Assembly: GCA_943369525.1 (NCBI GenBank)
Contig: CALRNL020000008.1
Span: 82,982-146,981 of the forward strand
Origin: BAIKAL-G1 sp943369525
GTDB lineage: Bacteria > Cyanobacteriota > Cyanobacteriia > PCC-6307 > Cyanobiaceae
Length of the DNA stretch: 64,000 nucleotides
Reading direction: 5' to 3'
Position 1 is the first letter of the stretch. Each line of letters starts with the position of its first letter. The notes below the pieces were generated by a model. The model was not told the DNA's origin and ran no database searches. It worked only from the letters and a program-made list of their open reading frames with translations. Shown here in pieces: positions 24,890 through 34,458 of the stretch. The position numbers and the translations under genes are program-made.

Positions 24890-26191
24890 ATGACACCACC
24901 CCAACCCAACTCTCTGCTCCCCCCAGGCAGGCCCGGCTTGCCTGGGCTGTCGGCCCTGCAGCAATACATGATCGTGACGGCCAACTACTGGGCCTTCACG
25001 CTGACCGATGGGGCCTTGCGCATGCTGGTGGTGTTCCACTTCCATGGGCTCGGATACAGCACGTTTGAAATTGCCCTGCTGTTTCTCTTCTATGAGTTCT
25101 TTGGGGTGCTGACCAACCTCTATGGCGGCTGGCTGGGGGGGAGGTTCGGCCTGCGCCTCACCCTTTGGACGGGCACCCTGATGCAGGTCGCCGCCCTGCT
25201 GATGCTGATCCCGGTGGCCGACAGCTGGCCGAAATGGTGGAGTGTGGCCTACGTGATGGTGGCCCAGGCCATCAGTGGCATTGCTAAGGATCTCAACAAG
25301 ATGGGCGCCAAAAGTGCCATCAAGACGGTGGTCCCTGAAACGCCAGGCGATCAGCAGCAAGGCGAGCAGCAACTCTTTCGCTGGGTGGCCCTCCTCACCG
25401 GTTCCAAGAACGCCCTCAAGGGGGTGGGCTTCTTCCTCGGTGGTGTGTTGCTTACCACGATCGGCTTCAACGCGGCCGTGGCGGCGATGGCCGCCGGCCT
25501 ACTACTGGCCTTTTGCGGCACCCTGGTGCTGCCGGCCGACATGGGCCGCATGAAGCAAAAACCCCAATTCAGTGCCCTGTTCTCCAAGAGCCGCGGCATC
25601 AATCTCCTTTCCTTGGCGCGCTTCTTTCTGTTCGGCGCCCGCGATGTCTGGTTCGTGGTGGCCCTGCCGGTCTTCCTCGAAGCCGCCCTGGGTTGGAAGT
25701 TTTGGGAAGTGGGCGGCTTCATGGGCCTCTGGGTCATTGGCTACGGCATCGTGCAGGGCTCAGCTCCAGTCCTGCGTCGGGCCTGGGGCCAAAGCGCCGC
25801 TCCGGGCGTCTCGGCGGTTCAGTTTTGGAGTGCCGTGCTCACAGCGATCCCAGCCCTGATTGCCATGGCACTCTGGCGTCAGGTGGGCAATCCAGGTTTG
25901 GCTGTTGTCGTCGGCCTGGCGGTGTTCGGCGTGGTGTTCGCCATGAATTCCTCGATTCATAGCTACATGATCCTGGCCTACACCGATGCTGAATCGGTGA
26001 GCCTCAATGTGGGCTTCTATTACATGGCCAATGCCGCGGGTCGCCTCGTCGGCACCCTTCTCTCAGGAGCCCTCTTTGTGGTTGGCGGGATGCAGGCCTG
26101 CCTGGCGGCCTCTGCGTTGATGGTGGCAGCGGCCTTTATGGTCAGCACCCGGTTGCCCAATCCGCCAAGACACCTACAACCTGTGAGCTAA
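24890..26191 (+). CDS. arsJ: ArsJ, organoarsenical (1-arseno-3-phosphoglycerate) efflux MFS permease
   Basis: A 433-residue major facilitator with about twelve spans. It matches ArsJ by the N-terminal block QYMIVTANYWAFTLTDGALR and by FLFYEFFGVLTNLYGGWLG, which are distinctive for the family. With the neighbouring GAPDH it is known to give arsenate resistance by exporting the unstable arseno-phosphoglycerate, which then breaks down to arsenate outside. It reads in the same direction as gap and is probably co-transcribed and ArsR-controlled. Confidence 0.93.
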   Translation: MTPPQPNSLLPPGRPGLPGLSALQQYMIVTANYWAFTLTDGALRMLVVFHFHGLGYSTFEIALLFLFYEFFGVLTNLYGGWLGGRFGLRLTLWTGTLMQVAALLMLIPVADSWPKWWSVAYVMVAQAISGIAKDLNKMGAKSAIKTVVPETPGDQQQGEQQLFRWVALLTGSKNALKGVGFFLGGVLLTTIGFNAAVAAMAAGLLLAFCGTLVLPADMGRMKQKPQFSALFSKSRGINLLSLARFFLFGARDVWFVVALPVFLEAALGWKFWEVGGFMGLWVIGYGIVQGSAPVLRRAWGQSAAPGVSAVQFWSAVLTAIPALIAMALWRQVGNPGLAVVVGLAVFGVVFAMNSSIHSYMILAYTDAESVSLNVGFYYMANAAGRLVGTLLSGALFVVGGMQACLAASALMVAAAFMVSTRLPNPPRHLQPVS

Positions 26192-26306
26192 AGGCACCAG
26201 TAATAGCATTTTCAACTATTGGAATTGAAACCCATGGCCGGCATTCCTCATTGAGATTAGATCATGAGGCAGCTGAACCAACTGGCAAGCCTTTTCAGCG
26301 CATTAG

Positions 26307-26605
26307 CGCCAACTAGCTGCCGACAACGCAGGTGATCCCATCCACGTCTGCCATTTCCGCGATTGGAAGGGATCGGTCGATGGGACCCAGCTGGATGGCG
26401 ATGGCCTCAAGAACTACGCCAAGCTCTGCGGCTGGACTCTGGCCAAGGGCCATGCCAGAAGCGGCGATCGGCGAGCTAGGGCGGTTCATTTCGATGAACA
26501 AAAGCGCTTTGTCGAGGGGTTCTGGAGCAGGCGACCCAGCATGGAGAACTGGCCGGGGCAGACCACAAGAGCTTTGGGGAAGCCGTTGCCAAGGGTGACA
26601 GCTAG
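26307..26605 (+). pseudogene. Remnant of a DUF2252 gene (C-terminal part, frameshifted)
   Basis: Reading from about 26307, the frame gives CHFRDWKGSVDGTQLDGDGL and then KLCGWTLAKGHARSGDR. This matches the C-terminal part of the intact DUF2252 protein encoded at 34459-35811 (RHFRDWKGSVDLSRLDEDGL, RLCAWTLAKAHARSGDR). It is preceded by an in-frame TAG and has no N-terminal two thirds. A second frame then carries a plausible ending (DHKSFGEAVAKGDS, stop at 26603), so at least one frameshift has occurred. It lies between arsJ and the convergent MFS gene. Confidence 0.8.
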
Positions 26606-26616
26606 GCAGGGAGGCC

Positions 26617-28170
26617 CTAGGCCCGGGCCCCCTGCTCAAGGCGCCGCTGCTGGTGGCCGATCACCAGCAACAGCAGGCTGATCGCGCCGAGCAATCCCAC
26701 CACCAGGGCTGCCACAAGCAGGGTGCCCGCCAGGCCACTGGCGTAGGTGTCGGTCATCACCTCGATGGCCTTGGCCGGCAGGTCTTTGGCATGGCTCAGC
26801 ATGCCGCTGCCCAGGACTGCCCGCACCTTGGCTTCGAGTTCGGAACTCCAAACGGTTGTGGAGCCCAGCCTCAGCACCTGTTCATGCAGGTTGGCGGATC
26901 CGAAGCCATCCACCATCGCACCGCTGGCGGCGAAACCCAAGGCGAAACCAAACTGTCCGGTGGTGGTGCGGAAGGCCGTGACGGGGCCGAGAGAGCCCGA
27001 AGGAGCCTCCTGGACGAACAACGCCGATTCGGGCACGGTGATAAAGGCCAGTCCACTGCCCACCAGCACCATCGGCATCACCAGGGAGCCATAGGAGCTG
27101 TCGGCGCGGATCGCGGCAAACCACAGCAGCCCGAGTACGAGAGACACGATCCCACCAGCCATCAGCTGGGTGGTGCGGCGACTTGACCCCATCAGCCGGC
27201 CCGCCGGCACAGCGCCAACGGCAAAACAAACGAGTAGGGGGAGCTGGGCCAGGGCCACCTGACTGGTGCTGAAGTGCTGCACCAGCTGCCAGAAGTTGCT
27301 CGTCTGGAGCTGCACCACGGCCCAGGCGAAGTTAGACGCGATGGCGCTCCCGATTGCCGCAGCGAAACAACCACGGCGGTATAGAGCAACAGGGAAGATC
27401 GGCTGCTGACGGCTGCGCTCGATCAGCAGATGCACGCCGAACAGCACCACGCCAGACAGGACTGGCACCAGGAACTGGGTAGAGGTCAAGCCGTTGACGG
27501 CGTGACTCACGCCGCTCAAAAAGAGCACCATCGCCCCAGCGATGCTGATCAGTCCTGGCCAATCGGCCCTGAGCTTGGGGTTGGCGGGCATCTCCGGCAA
27601 AAGCAAAGGCACCAACGGCAGGCAGACCATGGCGAGCAGGGGCACCAGGCCCAGGGCCAGGCGCCAGCTGTGATTGGCCAAGAGGCCACCCAAGAGCGAG
27701 CCGGCGATAAAGCCAGCGATAATCAGGAGGTTCCATAGACCCAAAGCCTTGCCCAGCTGGTCGGGACGGCTCACGACGCTGACGGCCGCAAAGGACAGCA
27801 CGAGCACAGCACCGACGGCGATGCCGGCCAGGGCACGACCCATCAGAAACAGGCCTGCATGGGGCGCCGCCATGGCGATGCCATCACCGGCAATCGCTAG
27901 GAGCAAGGCGGCCATCAACACCTGACGGCGCTCCAGGCGATCGCCGAGGAAGCCCATCAGCAACACGGTGGCAGCCTGAGCCAGGGCGGAGATGCTGGCT
28001 GCCAGGGCCAAGGAGGCGCCCTGCATTTCAAAGGCTTGACCGGCCTTCACCAGGACTGTGTTGGCCACACTCGGGTCGATCAGTTGCAGGCTGGCCAAAA
28101 CACCGAGGAAGGGCACCGCCAGGGCTCGGGTGGGTTGAGCTTTCATGGGGTGATCACTAAAGGTAGTCAT
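26617..28170 (-). CDS. MFS drug-type efflux transporter (DHA2/EmrB-like)
   Basis: A 517-residue permease with about fourteen hydrophobic spans, the count expected of the DHA2 family. Motif A-like sequence GFLGDRLERRQVLMAALL lies between spans 2 and 3, and a motif C-like GFIAGSLLGGLLA in span 5. It probably exports small toxic molecules by proton antiport. The substrate is unknown, although its place beside arsenic genes may be coincidental. The extracytoplasmic loop near the C-terminus (residues about 430-470) is long and helical. ATG at 28170. Confidence 0.88.
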   Translation of the reverse strand: MTTFSDHPMKAQPTRALAVPFLGVLASLQLIDPSVANTVLVKAGQAFEMQGASLALAASISALAQAATVLLMGFLGDRLERRQVLMAALLLAIAGDGIAMAAPHAGLFLMGRALAGIAVGAVLVLSFAAVSVVSRPDQLGKALGLWNLLIIAGFIAGSLLGGLLANHSWRLALGLVPLLAMVCLPLVPLLLPEMPANPKLRADWPGLISIAGAMVLFLSGVSHAVNGLTSTQFLVPVLSGVVLFGVHLLIERSRQQPIFPVALYRRGCFAAAIGSAIASNFAWAVVQLQTSNFWQLVQHFSTSQVALAQLPLLVCFAVGAVPAGRLMGSSRRTTQLMAGGIVSLVLGLLWFAAIRADSSYGSLVMPMVLVGSGLAFITVPESALFVQEAPSGSLGPVTAFRTTTGQFGFALGFAASGAMVDGFGSANLHEQVLRLGSTTVWSSELEAKVRAVLGSGMLSHAKDLPAKAIEVMTDTYASGLAGTLLVAALVVGLLGAISLLLLVIGHQQRRLEQGARA

Positions 28171-28285
28171 CAGCAGCAGCGGCTAACCGGCACTGCAGCC
28201 TGTTGTGCCTTAGCGCTTGAGGCGCCCGATTAGGCGTTGAAGAATCACCTTCACAGGCAGGTTCAGGCAGCTGCAAAACTCTGGC

Positions 28286-31030
28286 TCAGCGGTCGCCCTG
28301 GTGCACTTGAGGCGCTGGTCCCGTAGGGCCACGGGCCAACAGGCTGTCCTGGGTATTAACGGCGAAATAGTGGGTCAAATTAACGACCAGACCACTCCAG
28401 CCGGTCTGGTGGCTGGCGCCAATCCCGGCCCCATTGTCACCATGGAAGTACTCATAAAACAGGAGATAATCCTGCCAGTTCGGGTCGCTCTGGAAGGTCT
28501 GCTGGTTGCCAAAGACTGGTCTTACACCTTCAGCATTGCGTGTGAAAATGGAGACGAGCCTGTGGGCTAGTTGCTCGGCGATCTCATAGAGGTTTGCCAA
28601 CTGACCGCTGCCGGTTGGGAATTCAACCTGGAAGTCTTTGCCGTAATAACAGAAGTAGACAATCAAGGAGCGAACAATCATGACGTTGACTGGCATCCAG
28701 ATCGGACCGCGCCAGTTGCTGTTGCCGCCGAACAGGCCTGAATCGGACTCGGCCGGCAGGTATTGGACAACGAACTCCTGGTGATTATGGGAAAAGCGAT
28801 AGGGTTCACTCTCGTGCCGTTTTGAGATCGAGCGAATACCAAAGTCTCCGAGGAACTCATCGGGATCGAGCATGATCTTCAGCACGCGGCGAAAATTGGT
28901 CTCATCGAGAGCCGACATCATGTGCCGGTCGGCATACCCCTTGAGTCTCGCATCGTGAAAAGAACTTTGCAGATCTGGAAATCTGTTCTGGAGCCCAAAT
29001 AACAGATCATTGAGCTCAGGCAGCCTCTCCATGACATCTTGCTCGAAAACCTGGACGGCACACAGGGGAATCAGTCCGACCATGGACCTGACTTTCAGGC
29101 GTGTTGAGCTGCCGTCGTTTTTGCGGAGTACATCATAGAAAAAGCCATCCTGCTCATCCCACATGCTCGCGCTCGCATTGGGATTGACCATTGCATGGGC
29201 GATTGCGAGAAATTGCCTCATGAACTTGGCTGGGTAATCGCGATAGGTATTATCTTTCCGGGCTAGCTCCACAGAGATTTGCACCATGGTCTGGGCAAAT
29301 AAGGCCATCCAGGCCGTGCCATCAGCTTGCTCCAGGCTGCCGCCCATCTCTGGTGATTCAGTGCGGTCAAAAATGCCAATATTATCGAGACCAAGGAAGC
29401 CGCCTTGAAACACATTATTGCCATTGGCATCTTTTCGATTCAACCACCAAGTAAAGTTGATGAGAAGCTTGTGAAAGCTTTCTTTTAGCCACTGATGATC
29501 AGCCTTGTCATGGAGTGTCGCATCGGCTAGGTAGACATTGAAAGTCGCCCAGGCATGCACAGGTGGGTTGACATCGCCGAAGTTCCACTCATAGGCTGGA
29601 ATTTGCCCATTAGGGTGCAGGTACCGACTGCTCAGCATCAAGCTGAGCTGTCGCTTGGCGAAACTTGGATCGACAAAGACAAAAGTGGTTGCGTGAAAGG
29701 CCAGATCCCAGGCCGCGTACCAGGGATACTCCCATTTGTCTGGCATGGAAATGACATCACTGTTGCTCATGTGATGCCACTGCTGATTCCTAAAACCCGG
29801 TTCTTGATGGGAACCCAGGGGATCAATGCCCCGCTGCTGCAGCCAGGGCGCAATGTCATAGTTGTAGAACTGTTTGGACCACAACATCCCAGCCATCGCC
29901 TGCCTGAACACCAGCTTTTGCTCAGCGCTAAATCCAGTTGGCATCACCCTGGCGTAAAAGTCATCGCACTCTTGCTTTCTGCGATCCAAGATCTGATTGA
30001 AATCGTGATAGGCAGAGTCATCTTGTGTTTCAGGCGTTGACTTTGTCAGTCGCAACTTGATGATGGTTGAGGCATGGGCACCAATCGTGAGGTTGTAAAT
30101 CGCCGAAGCCTTCGTGCCCTGCTGGGATGGGTTAACAGCTGCCGCCTCGCCATGAACGACGTAGCGGTTGATGCCGCATTTGGTGTAAGGGGATTGGTTC
30201 GGTTGTTGGAAAATGACTTCTGTGTTCGTTTCGTTCTCCGTCAACACCAATTCATCTGCCCCGTTGCATTGCAGCGAGAAATCGCCAAGGTCGGGATGGG
30301 TTGCATGGAGTCTCGCTTGGCCTGACTGGGAGGGCTTCGTCTTAATCAAGGGTTTCGGGCTGCTCCCCTGATCCCAGGTATTGCGAAACCAGAGGGTTGG
30401 CAAGACGGCGAGCTTGGCCGTTTGGTTGGAACGATTGTGCACCGTGATCTGGATCAGCAGATCCTCTGGTCCAGCCTTGGCATAGTCGACTTCGACGTCA
30501 CAGTATTCATTGTTGTCGAAGATCCCCGTGTCGATCAGCTCATATTCCGGCTCCAGGCGTGAACGGCTGCGATTGGTAGCGACAAGGTCGTCATAGGGAT
30601 AGGCATTGAGCGGATATTTGTAGAGGTAACGCATGTAGGAATGCGTTGGTGTTGAGTCTAGGTAGTAGTAATATTCTTTGACGTCTTCGCCATGGTTTCC
30701 CTCACTATTGGTGAGGCCAAAGAGGCGCTCCTTGATGATTGGATCTTTGCCATTCCAGAGCGCCAAGGCGAAGCACAGCAGCTGGCGGTCATCGCTGATG
30801 CCTGCCAAGCCATCTTCTCCCCATTGGTAGGCACGGGATCTTGCCTGATCATGACTGAAGGATTCCCAGGCATTGCCATCGGGGCTATCGTCTTCGCGCA
30901 CCGTGCCCCATTGCCTTTCGCTCAGATAGGAGCCCCACTTGCGCCACGGATTGAGGCCCTCGTTGGCCTCCCTTAAGCGTTGATGTTCGGCCGTCTGATC
31001 CGGAGCGAGTTGGCCAGCAGACGTTGCCAC
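28286..31030 (-). CDS. GH63/MGH1-like glycoside hydrolase
   Basis: A large protein of about 914 residues. The N-terminal domain begins with LNPWRKWGSYLSERQWGTVRED, and the C-terminal (alpha/alpha)6 barrel contains WYAAWDLAFHATTFVFVDP, IPAYEWNFGDVNPPVHAW, and GGNSNWRGPIWMPVN. These are typical of the GH63-like glucosidase family common in cyanobacteria and proteobacteria. It likely removes alpha-glucosyl residues, but the substrate is unknown. No signal peptide is seen, so it is cytoplasmic. The start is probably GTG at 31030 (VATSAGQLAPDQ); the frame stays open upstream but that part looks non-coding. Confidence 0.87.
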   Translation of the reverse strand: MATSAGQLAPDQTAEHQRLREANEGLNPWRKWGSYLSERQWGTVREDDSPDGNAWESFSHDQARSRAYQWGEDGLAGISDDRQLLCFALALWNGKDPIIKERLFGLTNSEGNHGEDVKEYYYYLDSTPTHSYMRYLYKYPLNAYPYDDLVATNRSRSRLEPEYELIDTGIFDNNEYCDVEVDYAKAGPEDLLIQITVHNRSNQTAKLAVLPTLWFRNTWDQGSSPKPLIKTKPSQSGQARLHATHPDLGDFSLQCNGADELVLTENETNTEVIFQQPNQSPYTKCGINRYVVHGEAAAVNPSQQGTKASAIYNLTIGAHASTIIKLRLTKSTPETQDDSAYHDFNQILDRRKQECDDFYARVMPTGFSAEQKLVFRQAMAGMLWSKQFYNYDIAPWLQQRGIDPLGSHQEPGFRNQQWHHMSNSDVISMPDKWEYPWYAAWDLAFHATTFVFVDPSFAKRQLSLMLSSRYLHPNGQIPAYEWNFGDVNPPVHAWATFNVYLADATLHDKADHQWLKESFHKLLINFTWWLNRKDANGNNVFQGGFLGLDNIGIFDRTESPEMGGSLEQADGTAWMALFAQTMVQISVELARKDNTYRDYPAKFMRQFLAIAHAMVNPNASASMWDEQDGFFYDVLRKNDGSSTRLKVRSMVGLIPLCAVQVFEQDVMERLPELNDLLFGLQNRFPDLQSSFHDARLKGYADRHMMSALDETNFRRVLKIMLDPDEFLGDFGIRSISKRHESEPYRFSHNHQEFVVQYLPAESDSGLFGGNSNWRGPIWMPVNVMIVRSLIVYFCYYGKDFQVEFPTGSGQLANLYEIAEQLAHRLVSIFTRNAEGVRPVFGNQQTFQSDPNWQDYLLFYEYFHGDNGAGIGASHQTGWSGLVVNLTHYFAVNTQDSLLARGPTGPAPQVHQGDR

Positions 31031-31351
31031 GGAATCGATGCGAGTTGGGGTGGAAAAGGAATGGCGGCGAGGTCCAGCCGGATCTAACGCATTCCTTCCC
31101 GAGGCATTTTTGCATCCGAAGCTGCGGCACCTCCCATCCCCGTCATGGCTTGGCGACAGCAGCCAGGGCACCCCTGCTGGGACGCCCCAAGGCGCTGACG
31201 CGGGACCAGGCGATCGAGCTGTTGGCCCAGAAACGGCAACAGGGTTGGCGGGCCTGTCCACTCAGGGGATCCCACCCCAGCCGCCTCGGGCTTAAGGGAG
31301 TCCGCCGTTGCCGGATCGGCCCGCCAGGATGGGGATACCCGTGGTCACCCG
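31031..31351. other. Region between divergent genes, no supported gene
   Basis: About 320 bases upstream of the GH63-like gene (minus) and of a small hydrophobic protein (plus). It should hold their promoters. Overlapping open frames here are GC-driven and show no recognisable protein. Confidence 0.45.
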
Positions 31352-31594
31352 GTGCTTCTGAACCCCTTCTTCCCATTCAGCACCTCCAAGCTGCTCGCCT
31401 TGAAGGCCACCGTGCTGCTGCTGATCACCCTGCTGATCAAGGCCAGGATTCAGATCGCGGCCGGATCAGCCATTGGTATTTTTCTGCTGCTGTTGCAGAC
31501 GCTGGTGGTCCTGGCCATCAGCGGCGGTCTTGGATTGGCTGCCGGTGGGGCCGCCCTCGTCGCCACCCAACGACGCCGCACTGCCACCGCCTGA
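31352..31594 (+). CDS. Small hydrophobic membrane protein
   Basis: An 80-residue protein from a GTG start. It has two hydrophobic spans (LLALKATVLLLITLLI and AIGIFLLLLQTLVVLAISGGLGLA) and a basic C-terminus (TQRRRTATA), so it is probably a two-pass inner-membrane or thylakoid protein. The Nudix gene begins 9 bases after the stop, so they likely share a transcript. No family is known to me. Confidence 0.55.
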   Translation: MLLNPFFPFSTSKLLALKATVLLLITLLIKARIQIAAGSAIGIFLLLLQTLVVLAISGGLGLAAGGAALVATQRRRTATA

Positions 31595-31603
31595 AGCTGA
31601 TTC

Positions 31604-32026
31604 ATGGCCGTTGAAGTTGCATTGGCGATGCTGCAGCGGGAGGGTCGCTGGCTGATCCAGCTGCGCGACGAGATCGCCACGATCGTCGCGCCCGGCTGCT
31701 GGGGACTCTTTGGCGGGCACCTCGAACCGGGCGAAACGCCGGAGCAGGCGCTGCGGCGTGAGTTGCTGGAGGAAATCAGCTGGCAGCCTCCAGACCTTGA
31801 GCTGGTGATGGTGCATCCCATCCACCGTCGTACGGCCCACGTGTTCCGGGGTGAGCTGTCCGTGCCGCTAGAGCAGTTGCAGCTGCTGGAGGGCCAGGAC
31901 TTGGGCCTGGTGAGCCCAGAGGAACTCCTTTTGGGATCGATCTGGAGCACCAAGCTCGCCGCCCATCGCCCCCTCGCCGATGGACTGCTGGCGGTGATCC
32001 AGCACGTGATCACCAGGGCGGGCTGA
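31604..32026 (+). CDS. NUDIX hydrolase
   Basis: A 140-residue NUDIX pyrophosphohydrolase. The complete Nudix box GHLEPGETPEQALRRELLEE lies at about residues 38-57. It sits between the first strand block (VALAMLQREGRWLIQLRD) and the C-terminal strands. The box binds Mg2+ and hydrolyses a nucleoside diphosphate linked to another moiety; the substrate cannot be told. The bulky LFGGH version and small size suggest a MutT-like housecleaning enzyme. It follows the small membrane protein directly. Confidence 0.9.
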   Translation: MAVEVALAMLQREGRWLIQLRDEIATIVAPGCWGLFGGHLEPGETPEQALRRELLEEISWQPPDLELVMVHPIHRRTAHVFRGELSVPLEQLQLLEGQDLGLVSPEELLLGSIWSTKLAAHRPLADGLLAVIQHVITRAG

Positions 32027-32186
32027 GCCCAGCAAAGTCAGGAACGTTGGCCCAGGGCGTTTGCCTGGTCAGCCGAGGTGCCTTCCCAAGGGGGTCGGAC
32101 GGAAGGGAGCTGTGCGGTCCATATCCTTGGGATACAACAATTCGAGGGCTGGTAAGTCAGGCTGACCTCCTAATGAACCCACTGCC

Positions 32187-32405
32187 ATGGCCCATCGCCC
32201 CAGGCCAGCGAGGCAGCTCCCGCTGGAGCCGATCGACCCGGAGGGTTGGGACAAGGATCCTGGCCGGCCACTGGGTTTACGGCTGTTAGCGCTACTTGGC
32301 GCCCTCTCTTTCCTGGCCCTAGGCATCAGCAGCCTCCTGCCCATCCTGCAGCGCCAAGGCCCAGTCCCCGAGGGCAACGCCACCAAGAACCAGCCGCTCA
32401 CTTGA
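32187..32405 (+). CDS. Small membrane protein, WDKDPGRPLG family, copy A
   Basis: A 72-residue protein with basic N-terminus, the block PIDPEGWDKDPGRPLGL, one membrane span (LLALLGALSFLALGISSLL) and a short polar tail. A paralogue at 37490-37714 shares the 15-residue block exactly and the span ending LALGISSLLP. Nucleotide similarity extends across both. Conservation at protein level with many silent changes argues that these are real genes. The function is unknown. It begins about 160 bases after the Nudix gene. Confidence 0.7.
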   Translation: MAHRPRPARQLPLEPIDPEGWDKDPGRPLGLRLLALLGALSFLALGISSLLPILQRQGPVPEGNATKNQPLT

Positions 32406-32870
32406 GCAGCACCCTCGTTGCCGGCTAGTTCCTAGCGCCCCTGCGATCCAGTCCCCCACCCCCAGCCCTTCCGTAGCTGGACCAGCGCCGATCGCCCCAG
32501 AACCGGCAAGGCCCCGCAAAAAAGGCCCCATTCCTCGGCCGTTGCACCGATCAGGCCGGGCCGCTGGGCGGTCCTTGCAACAGCAGGCGGGGTGGGGCCC
32601 ACGCCCGGTGGCCCAGGTCGTTGCTTCCATGGCGATCAGCAAGGCACCCAGCTGCGAAATCCACGCCCCGGTGATCCATGGCTATCCCGTACCCTTGGCC
32701 TACTGCGAAGCAGTTGGCATCAAGGCCTTTGGCCATGGGCGCCTCGATGACACCCTGGGCCGTAGGGGTAAGCACGTCAAAAGGTCCGTTTCCTGCCCAT
32801 GGCCCGTGCCCATGGGTTGGCCCACACTTGCAGGGCAGCACCAATCGCTTCGATGTCTGTCTGCTTCTCA
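32406..32870. other. Intergenic region without a supported gene
   Basis: About 465 bases between the small WDKDPGRPLG protein and the 3' end of the broken FUSC-like gene. Long open frames run through on both strands, but none has a recognisable domain or coherent start. I could not identify a remnant. Confidence 0.4.
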
Positions 32871-33878
32871 TCAACCTGCCACAATCCTTTCGGCTGATCG
32901 CGCGAAACGCTGCTCGATCGGATGGGCTAGGGCCATAAGTCCCAGGGCAATGGCGATGCCGAGGGCCGAGGCCAGGACGCGCCTATCAGCCATCAGCAGC
33001 AAAGTCTGGTTGCTGCTGTTGAACAGCACGATCGTGGCAGTGAGGGCCGTGAGCATCAAGGCACGATGGCCTTTCTTGACCGCGATCACGACGGTGATCA
33101 CGCCGGCAGCGACGGCCGGAAGCGCAAGGGGCACGCTGCGGGGCAGGGCGAAGGCGAGTCCGATCACCAGCAGGACGCCGGCGAGGGTTCCTAGGGAGCG
33201 ATGGAGCGCCACACTCCAGGAGTCTTTGACGAATGGCTGCAGCACAAGGAATGGCGTTAGGACTAGCCAGAGCCCGCTGGTGTGCTAGTGGTGCTGCAAT
33301 GCGATTGGGGTGCTCACCACGGTGGCGGTGGCCAGCATCACGCCGTGGGCGGCGCTCCGGCGCCAGCTGTGCGCCACTGCAAACGGGATCGGCGCTGGGG
33401 CGCCCTCCCTAGGCGACACCAGCGTGGTCTGCAGCACGGTGGCCAAACTGCCGGACGCAAAAAAGGCGATGGCGAGCCGCACCACGTCGAAGGAGGCAGG
33501 ACTGGCCGGTAGCGGACTATTGGTAATCAAGATGCAGAGACTCACCACCAGCAGCCAGTACACCGGCTTCAACTGCCAGCGGCCGCTTAGGCCGAGGCCA
33601 AGGGCTGTACCCGTGAGCACGATGGTGGCGAGTAGGGGATCGCTCTGGCTGTACACCGCCGCGACGGACAACACCGCCAAGCCCGTAACGCCCAGCAGAG
33701 CCTGACGGGCACCCAGCCTGGCGCAGACCACCAGGCTGGCCAGGCTGGCCAGACACAGCACGCCTCCGGCCTGATCAAGGTGGAAAAACCGGGCGATCAG
33801 CTCAGCTAAGGCAAGGGAAATGATGACTACTACGGCTTGAAAGATGAGCCAGGCCCGGGGCTTGATTGAGGACATCAC
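32871..33878 (-). pseudogene. FUSC/YccS-like membrane protein interrupted by one amber codon
   Basis: One reading frame runs from ATG at 33878 to the stop at 32871 except for a single in-frame TAG at 33285-33287. Translated through, it is a 335-residue protein with about ten hydrophobic spans. The junction reads VVSTPIALQHH-stop-HTSGLWLVLTPFLVLQPFVK, continuous with the FUSC (fusaric-acid-resistance-like) signature that spans it. TGG to TAG, a Trp change, is the simplest explanation. Upstream half: 197 residues; downstream half can only be translated by reinitiation or readthrough. It may be a recent pseudogene or a sequencing error. Confidence 0.82.
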
Positions 33879-34458
33879 TACTGATGGGCTCGCGGTTGGG
33901 TGACTGACTCAACAATGCCAAGGGACTCCTCGGGCCAAGCCAGCGTCCTGCAGCAATCCGGCCAAACCGTTGCGTTTGGATACGTAGGACCTTCTTTCGA
34001 GCTGGTGTCGCTGCCCTTCCCCCCCTGCATCTGGAATGGAATCTGCTTAGCTTGATCCAAGCTTCACGGGGCTTTTGGGATTTAGGGGTGGCACTTGCAC
34101 CTGGTTGATCCTCCATCCTTAGCGGCTACAAGCTGAAGACTCCTGGCGATGACTAAGCCCATAGAAGCCCATATCTTTGGCCTCTATGTAGCGAGGCAAA
34201 GGCTGATATGAGCCCTTATTTACTGTCATTAGCTAGGCCACCGTGAATCCTGCGTGCAGGCACCGGATTCATTTTTATTCGCTATTGATTGGACTCCACT
34301 GGCTGGACAGTCCTTTCCTATTGCTTGAAGTGCTTGGGATTGCATCCCATGGGGCCAATCCCTACAAGCTGCTCTGGATGATATTTTTCCCGCTTGCCCA
34401 TAGCAGCGGGCGCGGAGGGGTTGGGGCCGTGATCTGCCACTGAACCGGGCATCCTAAA
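33879..34458. other. Intergenic region between divergent genes
   Basis: About 580 bases between the FUSC-like gene start and the DUF2252 gene. The right part is AT-richer. A 66-codon frame starting at GTG 34243 contains one weakly hydrophobic segment but no ribosome site or recognisable family, so I do not call it. It presumably holds two promoters. Confidence 0.45.

Noticed and set aside
32551..33288. Long plus- and minus-strand open frames through 32.5-33.3 kb
   Set aside because: The plus-strand one is mostly antisense to the FUSC-like gene. The minus-strand one has no recognisable domain or coherent start.
34243..34443. 66-codon frame with GTG start upstream of the DUF2252 gene
   Set aside because: Weak hydrophobicity only, no ribosome site and no family; could be leader sequence.
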